A stretch of DNA of 64,000 nt from CADEDV01 sp964437415 (GTDB lineage Bacteria > Bacteroidota > Bacteroidia > Chitinophagales > Chitinophagaceae). Each line of letters opens with the position of its first letter. Position 1 is the first letter of the stretch. The notes beneath the pieces are model-generated. The model did no database searches. It saw only the letters and a program-made list of their open reading frames with translations, and was not told where the DNA came from. The stretch is taken from contig CAYTGN010000006.1 in the NCBI GenBank assembly GCA_964437415.1, forward strand, positions 127,232 through 191,231. Reading direction: 5' to 3'. Both the position numbers and the translations under genes were made by a program. Of the stretch, positions 58,122 through 64,000 are shown one piece after another.

Positions 58122-58868
58122 TCAGGTGTTTTTAACTTTTTGAACAGTGAGGGTGGCGGCAATAATAGCATAGGCCGGTGCAAAAACTATTACTATATGC
58201 ATCAGGAAAAAAAGGAAACCATTGGCAGTGCCCAATCCTTTGTGCCGTCCGCTGAACCGGATGCTTTGCGAAGGGGTAAATCCGTTTCTTGCAAAACTGT
58301 AATCCAGCATGGAGAAGCCATAATAGTAACATTCCATAGCCAATGCGATAAGCGGTGTGATCCAACCAACGAGTGGTACTAATGATAAAAAGATCAGTGC
58401 AAAAAGATAAACGGTCTGCCAGCCGCAGTTGCGCAAGGCCAGCCGTATGCTCCGGGAGCAGTCCTTGCGAAGTTCAGACCAGTTGAAAGTATGTTCCTTT
58501 CCTTCCATCATCGTCTCTGTTTTTTCACTCAGGTATGCAAACAGGGGGGAACCAATGATGAGAATAAGGTATTTGAAGAACGAGAAATAAAACAAGACAA
58601 GGATCAGCCGCAGCATCACACCCATCATCACAAAAAAGAAGCTTAACCAGGCGCTGCGTTCCTGCTGCAGCCAGGGCTCAATGCGTAATTGCATACTTGC
58701 CCATGAAATGGCATCGTCGGCGGATCTCCAGAAAAAGATCATGCCTGCTATGAAAAGTATAGTATATATAATGCCGGGGATGATGATCCATTTCCAGAAG
58801 CGGTGTTCCTGAATGAACCGGTGGGCTTCCGAAAAGGATTGGAATGCAATGACAATTTCTTTGAGCAA
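58122..58868 (-). CDS. EI24/CysZ-like membrane protein
   Basis: The 248-residue protein has about four to five hydrophobic helices and the EI24 pattern: FWKWIIIPGIIYTILFIAGM, LIIGSPLFAYLSEKTE and VPLVGWITPLIALAMECYYY followed by GFSMLDYSFAR. Some members (CysZ) move sulfate; others are of unknown function. No cysteine-synthesis gene is adjacent. It is cotranscribed with the methyltransferase gene. A short GGCACAAG repeat lies just upstream (58906-58926). Confidence 0.8.
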   Translation of the reverse strand: MLKEIVIAFQSFSEAHRFIQEHRFWKWIIIPGIIYTILFIAGMIFFWRSADDAISWASMQLRIEPWLQQERSAWLSFFFVMMGVMLRLILVLFYFSFFKYLILIIGSPLFAYLSEKTETMMEGKEHTFNWSELRKDCSRSIRLALRNCGWQTVYLFALIFLSLVPLVGWITPLIALAMECYYYGFSMLDYSFARNGFTPSQSIRFSGRHKGLGTANGFLFFLMHIVIVFAPAYAIIAATLTVQKVKNT

Positions 58869-58943
58869 AACCTTAATTTGAGGAGGTAAATATAGTTATT
58901 ACGGGCACAAGGCACAAGGCGCAAGAATCAAGCCATTAGGTAT

Positions 58944-59549
58944 ATGAAAAAGCTTGACAGTTCATTCTATCAACGGGAAAATGTATTGCAGATCGCAAAA
59001 GAATTACCCGGAAAAATACTGGTTACAAAATGGGATGGCATTATCACATCAGGTCGTATCGTAGAGGTGGAAGCGTATGCAGGTATAGCTGACAAAGCCT
59101 CTCATGCTTTTGGCGGCAGAAGAACAGCGAGAAACGAAGTGATGTACGCCGAAGGAGGGCTGGCCTATGTTTATTTGTGCTACGGTATTCATCATTTGTT
59201 TAATGTGGTGACACATACAAAAGATATTCCCCATGCCATATTGATAAGGGCTGTGGAACCGCTGATAGGTATTGAGACAATGTTGCAGCGGACCGGGAAA
59301 AAGAAATTGGATTCAACGCTGACAAGAGGCCCAGGCAATGTATCCAAAGCACTCGGTATTTGCACCACCCACAGCGGCACTGCTTTAACAGGCAAGGAGC
59401 TCTATATTGTTGCTGATGATTTTGTTTTTGCGAAAGGAGAAATAGCTGCTTCGCCCCGCATTGGTGTGGATTATGCCGGTAAAGATGCATTGTTGCCTTA
59501 CCGCTTCTATGTCAAAGGCAATCCATTTGTGAGCGGCAAACCGAAATAG
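58944..59549 (+). CDS. 3-methyladenine DNA glycosylase (AAG/MPG family)
   Basis: The 201-residue enzyme removes alkylated purines from DNA in base-excision repair. The AAG-family segments are IVEVEAYAG (catalytic Glu), DKASHAFGGRRTARNEVMY, AYVYLCYGIHHLFNVVT, AILIRAVEPL and LTRGPGNVSKALGI. It is cytosolic and of normal length. It is divergent from the EI24-like gene and followed 27 bp later by the transporter gene. Confidence 0.95.
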   Translation: MKKLDSSFYQRENVLQIAKELPGKILVTKWDGIITSGRIVEVEAYAGIADKASHAFGGRRTARNEVMYAEGGLAYVYLCYGIHHLFNVVTHTKDIPHAILIRAVEPLIGIETMLQRTGKKKLDSTLTRGPGNVSKALGICTTHSGTALTGKELYIVADDFVFAKGEIAASPRIGVDYAGKDALLPYRFYVKGNPFVSGKPK

Positions 59550-59576
59550 ATTGTATTTTCAGGCCAAACTTTTCCA

Positions 59577-61082
59577 TTGGCAATTTCAAAACAACAATTG
59601 CGGTTCATTTCACTGGCGGGCGGTGTGGCCGTAGCCTTGTTATTGAATTATGTTGATCCCTTTTCAGTAGGACCCCATGCGGCAAAAGTGCTGGCGGTGG
59701 CGGGACTGATGATCACCTGGTGGGTGACAGAAGCCCTGCCCATGCCTGCGGTGGCATTGCTGCCGCTGATCTTGTTTCCCTTACTTGGCATCAGCTCCAT
59801 GAAAGAATCGGCGGCCCCTTATGCAAATGAAGTGATCTTTTTGTTCATGGGTGGTTTTATGCTGGGTCTTGCCATTGAAAAGTGGAACCTGCATCGCCGC
59901 ATCGCATTGAATATTGTAAGACTAACCGGCACCAGCGGCAACCGCATTGTCCTCGGGTTTATCCTGGCTACGGGTTTGCTGAGCATGTGGTTGAGCAACA
60001 CGGCCACCACCATGATGATGTTTCCCATAGCCCTGTCCGTTATTCATGTGATGAAAGAAAATGATAAAGGTGAAGGGAATATTCTCAACTTTTCATTGAC
60101 CATCATGTTGGCCATAGCCTATGCTGCCAATATCGGGGGGATAGCCACCATCATCGGCACTCCGCCAAATGTTGCATATGTAGGTTATATCGAAAGCAAG
60201 ATGCCGGAACTGAAAGTGGATTTTATGAGCTGGATGCTGCTGTGCCTGCCCGTAGCCATCCTGCTGCTTGCAGCTTTGTATTTTGTCATGGTCAAATGGC
60301 TTTATCCCAACCGCATCCGTTCCAGCGCTGCTACCCGGCAACTGATACAGCAGGAAATTAAGCAATTAGGGCCTCTTTCTGTTGCTGAAAAAAGAGTGCT
60401 GGTCATTTTTCTTTCTACTGCTTTTTTATGGATGACAAGAAAATTGCTCAATGATGATGTGTTGCCCTGGCTGGGCGATATGTTGAATACCCGTCTTTTT
60501 TCTTTCCGGCTTGATGATACCATCATTGCTATGTTATGTGCTATAGCTTTGTTTATCTGTCCTACGGGATCAGACAAACCAGCCCCGGGTGAAAACACCG
60601 GTGCTTTGCTGGAATGGAGCGATACCAGTAAAATGGCATGGGGCATTTTGCTTTTATTCGGTGGCGGCATTTCGCTGGCAACAGCGCTGGAAAATGCAGG
60701 GCTGATGGAACAGTTGGGTCAATGGCTGGCCCGGTTCTCCGGTAATGGTCTGCTGCTGGTGTTGGTGCTCACCATCGTAACAATATTCCTGAGTGAAGTG
60801 ATGAGCAATGTGGCGCAGGTGATCGTTTTTGCACCTGTGGTCACTTCATTGGCTGTGGCATTGAACATGAATCCGCTGCTATTGGGAATTCCGATGACAC
60901 TCGCTGCCAGTTGTGCAGGCATGTTGCCGATGGGCACACCGCCCAATGCAATTGTTTTTGCAAGTGGTCATATCAAATTCAGGCAAATGGCAAAAACAGG
61001 ATTTGTGATGAACTTCGTGGCAGTGATAGTGATCACATTGTTTTGCTGGTTCTTGTTGCCTTTGCTGATGAGGATGGGCTAA
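59577..61082 (+). CDS. SLC13/DASS-family sodium-coupled anion transporter
   Basis: The 501-residue protein has about twelve hydrophobic helices. The family motifs are MWLSNTATTMMMFPIALSV (first SNT motif), GGIATIIGTPPNVAYV, FLSEVMSNVAQVIVFAPV (second SNT-like motif, with Asn-Val where Asn-Thr is usual) and GMLPMGTPPNAIVFA. SLC13 members import dicarboxylates, citrate or sulfate with sodium; the substrate is not clear here. The start is apparently TTG (59577), as no in-frame ATG is near the expected start. Confidence 0.9.
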   Translation: MAISKQQLRFISLAGGVAVALLLNYVDPFSVGPHAAKVLAVAGLMITWWVTEALPMPAVALLPLILFPLLGISSMKESAAPYANEVIFLFMGGFMLGLAIEKWNLHRRIALNIVRLTGTSGNRIVLGFILATGLLSMWLSNTATTMMMFPIALSVIHVMKENDKGEGNILNFSLTIMLAIAYAANIGGIATIIGTPPNVAYVGYIESKMPELKVDFMSWMLLCLPVAILLLAALYFVMVKWLYPNRIRSSAATRQLIQQEIKQLGPLSVAEKRVLVIFLSTAFLWMTRKLLNDDVLPWLGDMLNTRLFSFRLDDTIIAMLCAIALFICPTGSDKPAPGENTGALLEWSDTSKMAWGILLLFGGGISLATALENAGLMEQLGQWLARFSGNGLLLVLVLTIVTIFLSEVMSNVAQVIVFAPVVTSLAVALNMNPLLLGIPMTLAASCAGMLPMGTPPNAIVFASGHIKFRQMAKTGFVMNFVAVIVITLFCWFLLPLLMRMG

Positions 61083-61194
61083 GAGATAAAAAGAGAGGAG
61101 AATAGCTGTAATGGATAACTGAACAGAGGGTGTGGCAAACCGGAATTAGTTACGAATAACTCTTTTTCTCTTTCACTGCTTTAAACGCTTAAGC

Positions 61195-62211
61195 TTAAAA
61201 CTTCGGGCAGTTCAACTTTTTCGCATTCGGATCTACAGGTCTCTTGATATAGATAAGAGAAACCTCGATACCGCCTCTTGTATTTGATGCTGGCCGCAGG
61301 TTGGATGTATTCACATCATAGGTTGCGCCAAAATGCCACTCTCCAAATTCAAGACCTACATAGGGGATCAGCGCATCGCCAAAACGATACCAGCTTCCGA
61401 GATAAACATTGGTGGGATTGCTTTCGTCAGCATTCAGGTTAAGTGCATAAGCGCCGCCGACTACGGTATTCCTGGCACTTGCCTGCATGCTGTGATTGGC
61501 AGAGAAGTGCAGAAAATTATAAGGCCCGACAGGGATCTTGCCACCGGCCTGAATAGTGGTTCTTGCATTCAGGATAAAATCACCACCCTGGAAACTTTCT
61601 TTGGGACGGTTGATATGATACATAGAGGCGCCGAGATAAAAACTGTTGTAGCCATTGGTGCTGCCATTGTATAACACCCCTGCATTGAGGTCAAAATAAC
61701 TTACATTGATACGGTTGTTGGCAAAAAACTCGCTGGTGGTGCCCGGCACAAAACCTGTCGGGGTCAGTTCATCTTCAAACACCACTTTTTGTACATCCAG
61801 TCTTTTGTTTACAAATGCACCCTGGAAACCGGCGCCCAACTGGTGGTAACCGTCTTCATCCAGCCCTTTGTGATAAGAAAATGACAATGCGGTGGAATTG
61901 GTCACCAGCACACCATCACCGGCACGGTCGGTGAAACCTAAAATCCCGACACCAAACTGGTCCACTTCCGGGATGCGGTTCCTTAAAATGCCAAAATCTA
62001 TCGAAGCTGTTTTAGTAACAAATGCATTGTTGATCGTGGGCCACTGGTCACGGAAATTACCGGCCACCCGATAAACACCGTCAAACTTACCGGTCAGCGC
62101 CGGGTTCAAAGTGAGTGGTGAAGCAAAGAATTGGGAAAAATTAGGGTCCTGGGCATTGGCAGTAACCATCAAGGCGAACACAGCAACCAGGAACGAAGTA
62201 ATTTTTTTCAT
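61195..62211 (-). CDS. PorP/SprF-family type IX secretion membrane protein
   Basis: The 338-residue barrel has a signal peptide and the family start AQDPNFSQFFASPLTLNPAL followed by TGKFDGVYRVAGNFRDQWP. PorP/SprF proteins sit in the outer membrane and anchor T9SS-secreted surface proteins, such as the SprB adhesin. No giant adhesin gene is adjacent here. The last residues (KKLNCPKF) contain a Cys. The 230 bp upstream to upp hold its promoter and no gene. Confidence 0.9.
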   Translation of the reverse strand: MKKITSFLVAVFALMVTANAQDPNFSQFFASPLTLNPALTGKFDGVYRVAGNFRDQWPTINNAFVTKTASIDFGILRNRIPEVDQFGVGILGFTDRAGDGVLVTNSTALSFSYHKGLDEDGYHQLGAGFQGAFVNKRLDVQKVVFEDELTPTGFVPGTTSEFFANNRINVSYFDLNAGVLYNGSTNGYNSFYLGASMYHINRPKESFQGGDFILNARTTIQAGGKIPVGPYNFLHFSANHSMQASARNTVVGGAYALNLNADESNPTNVYLGSWYRFGDALIPYVGLEFGEWHFGATYDVNTSNLRPASNTRGGIEVSLIYIKRPVDPNAKKLNCPKF

Positions 62212-62441
62212 CTCGACAGTTATAGGTTTTCAGAAGCCGGAAATAAATCCCTTTGATGAATAATGATTTAAACGTTTCTTTTCCGGGGAAAATTGCCTCT
62301 TTACAGCAACCCCGCCATGGACGAATTGGAAAAATACAACAAATAAAAGACCTGTGAAAAGGAAAAAATGCTGCCTGCCCTGAAAGGGTTTTATTGTAAA
62401 TTAAACAGGTAAATCATTCAGAGTTAAGTGTTAAGGTCCTG

Positions 62442-63092
62442 TCACATTTGAACTTTGGTGCCAAAAGCAAGGTCGCCGGCATCACCGAGGCCCGGAACGA
62501 TATATCCTTTGGCTGTCAGTTCATCATCTACATCGCCACACCAGATGGTGACAAAAGGTTCTTCCCTTTTCACATATTCAATGCCAACCGTGCAGGCAAT
62601 GGCAGTTACGATATGGATTTCTTTGGGATTTCCTTCTTCTTTCAGGAAATGAATGGTTTTTACTAAGGAGGAGCCCGTTGCCAGCATGGGATCGGAAATG
62701 ATCACTACCCGGCCTTCCAGTTCGGGGCAGGAAACATAATCAAGGCTTATTTCAAAACTGCCGTCTTTGTTGTGCTTGCGATAGGCAGAGATAAAAGCAT
62801 TATCGGCTTTGTCAAAATAATTCAACAAGCCCTGGTGCAGCGGCAAACCGGCCCGCAAAATAGTGGCCAGCACCGGCTGGTTTCTCAGCAATTTGCTTTC
62901 AGCAATGCCCAAGGGAGTTTGAATCTCCTTTTCATCAAAAGGAAGCACTTTGCTGATCTCATAGGCCGTCACTTCACCGATACGTTCTAAGTTGCGGCGA
63001 AAACGCATCCGGTCAGCCTGTATGTTTACATCCCGTAACTCAGCCACCCAGTTGCTCACCAAAGAATGTTGTTCACTGAGATTGACAATCAT
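62442..63092 (-). CDS. upp: Uracil phosphoribosyltransferase
   Basis: The 216-residue enzyme makes UMP from uracil and PRPP in pyrimidine salvage. Segments are LATILRAGLPLHQGLLNYFD, the PRPP loop VVIISDPMLATGSSLV, and the C-terminal uracil site YIVPGLGDAGDLAFGTK. It is cytosolic and of normal length. It is divergent from anmK, with 107 bp between start codons. Confidence 0.97.
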   Translation of the reverse strand: MIVNLSEQHSLVSNWVAELRDVNIQADRMRFRRNLERIGEVTAYEISKVLPFDEKEIQTPLGIAESKLLRNQPVLATILRAGLPLHQGLLNYFDKADNAFISAYRKHNKDGSFEISLDYVSCPELEGRVVIISDPMLATGSSLVKTIHFLKEEGNPKEIHIVTAIACTVGIEYVKREEPFVTIWCGDVDDELTAKGYIVPGLGDAGDLAFGTKVQM

Positions 63093-63199
63093 GCCCTTGA
63101 AAATTTAATATTGTTGATTGAATATTGAGAAACATTCAAAACATTTGCAGGGAAACGGACTGTGGGCAAATCTAAAATCTTAAATCTGCAATAGAAAAT

Positions 63200-64000
63200 A
63201 TGATTTATCGAGCAATAGGTTTAATGAGCGGCAGTTCTCTCGACGGGCTGGATATTGCTTTCGTGGAATTTCATGAAAACGGAGGAAAATGGAGCTTTGA
63301 GATAGTGGAAGCAGATTGTTTTCCCTATAGCGATGAATGGATGCAACGGTTAAAAAATGCTACCGGCTTACCGGCTCTTGATTACCAGTTGCTGCATACA
63401 GACTATGGTCATTACCTGGGTCAGCAGGTAAATGTTTTTATTAACAAATATCAACTGCATTATAAAGTGGCGCTGGTGGCTTCGCATGGCCACACCACAT
63501 TTCATCTGCCAGCCAAAAAGATGACCGCACAATTGGGGGACGGGGCAGCCATTGCTGCCGAAACACAGTTGCCGGTAGTGAGTGATCTGCGGGCACTCGA
63601 TGTGGCTTTTGGCGGGCAAGGGGCCCCGGTTGTTCCAATTGGTGAAAAATATTTGTGGAATGACTATCAGTATTTTCTGAATATTGGTGGAATAGCCAAT
63701 ATTGCTGCACCTAGCGAATCTCCTTCCGGGGGGTTGGGATTTGATGTGTGCCCTGCCAACCGTGTACTTAACATGCTGGCCAATGATGCCGGCAAAGAAT
63801 ATGATGCCGGTGGTGAAATGGCCGCTTCCGGCGTTATTAATAATGCATTGCTGGAAAAGCTGAACAGTCTTGATTATTACGGCCAGCCTTATCCCAAATC
63901 TCTCGCCAATGAATTTGGAACAGATCTCGTTTATCCGTTGGTAAGGGAGGCAGGTTGTGGGATTCCCGACGCATTGAGAACATTTACCGAGCATATAACT
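63200..64000 (+). CDS. anmK: Anhydro-N-acetylmuramic acid kinase, C-terminus cut by window edge
   Basis: The first 267 residues are present and the frame is still open at the window edge. AnmK phosphorylates and opens 1,6-anhydroMurNAc to MurNAc-6-phosphate in peptidoglycan recycling. It has MSGSSLDGLDIAFVEF at the start, ASHGHTTFHLPAK, QLGDGAAIAAETQLPVVSD, GGQGAPVVPIGEKYLW, YFLNIGGIANIAA and FDVCPANRVLNMLA. Between IANIAAP and GFDVCP the segment SESPSGGL is encoded by a GC-rich stretch (63715-63739) like those in argF. It may work with the NamZ-like protein at 52538. Confidence 0.95.
   Translation, partial: MIYRAIGLMSGSSLDGLDIAFVEFHENGGKWSFEIVEADCFPYSDEWMQRLKNATGLPALDYQLLHTDYGHYLGQQVNVFINKYQLHYKVALVASHGHTTFHLPAKKMTAQLGDGAAIAAETQLPVVSDLRALDVAFGGQGAPVVPIGEKYLWNDYQYFLNIGGIANIAAPSESPSGGLGFDVCPANRVLNMLANDAGKEYDAGGEMAASGVINNALLEKLNSLDYYGQPYPKSLANEFGTDLVYPLVREAGCGIPDALRTFTEHIT
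63715..63739. repeat. GC-rich element inside anmK
   Basis: CTCCTTCCGGGGGGTTGGG encodes SPSGGLG at a loop where other AnmK proteins have a short turn. The palindrome is weaker than those in argF, but it shares the GGGGTTGGG part of the argF 5' copy. The call is moderate. Confidence 0.5.

Noticed and set aside
58901..58930. Short GGCACAAG repeats upstream of the EI24-like gene as a CRISPR-like or regulatory array
   Set aside because: There are only about three imperfect short units without spacers, so it is a simple repeat.
63368..63994. Minus-strand open frame of 208 codons at the right edge
   Set aside because: It is antisense to anmK, which matches its family throughout.

Overview
The window comes from a Bacteroidota chromosome, most likely a member of the Chitinophagaceae. 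The evidence is type IX secretion genes in the order murF-gldJ-porU-porV plus a PorP/SprF protein, bacillithiol synthase BshA, an N-acylornithine-type transcarbamylase, DUF4292 and DUF2490 proteins, many Cys lipoproteins, and promoters whose -7 element fits TAnnTTTG. No rRNA gene or CRISPR array was seen. All coordinates and motifs were read by eye; no database search was run.

Layout. 1-6450: an incomplete GT39-type membrane glycosyltransferase, gltX, two paralogous lipoproteins either side of a polysaccharide deacetylase, tatD and tRNA-Ser(GGA). 6454-13801: a 7.35-kb integrative element in the 3' end of that tRNA gene. It has 17-bp attL/attR copies, a tyrosine integrase, an excisionase-like protein, a primase-like protein, a RepA/DnaB-like ATPase, a GTTTCC iteron-like cluster and a few cargo genes. 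The original tRNA terminator now lies beyond attR. 13828-23650: a sulfide-oxidation cluster with a mitochondrial-type sulfide:quinone oxidoreductase, a persulfide dioxygenase-rhodanese fusion, two rhodaneses, two thioredoxins, split YeeE/YedE transporters, a TauE/SafE exporter, a Dps-like protein, a haem lipoprotein and a Crp/Fnr regulator. Six promoters in this cluster share a GTGAY-N4-RTYAC-type palindrome placed exactly 22 bp from a Bacteroidota -7 element, which is class II activator geometry.

23659-37440: murF, the gldJ/porU/porV secretion genes, ispF, dut, a DUF4292 lipoprotein, an EnvC-like protein, bshA and an M28 peptidase. 37541-44627: three secreted-protein genes of unknown function opposite a TPR histidine kinase/LuxR regulator pair. 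The block is bracketed by the intact 3' end of the M28 gene and a frameshifted second copy of it. 44810-56659: a beta-propeller protein and the arginine operon (GNAT acyltransferase, argG, argC, a NamZ-like DUF1343 gene, argD, argF, DUF559-argB fusion, argE, argH). 56962-64000: membrane proteins, a tetrapyrrole-type methyltransferase, a 3-methyladenine glycosylase, a SLC13-type transporter, a PorP/SprF protein, upp and the start of anmK.

The strongest leads are: (1) the sulfur regulon with invariant promoter geometry next to its likely regulator; (2) an endonuclease-like DUF559 domain, bracketed by GC-rich palindromes and fused in frame to ArgB, with the same kind of palindrome inserted in frame three times in argF; and (3) the tRNA-Ser element with its end repeats and iteron-like cluster.
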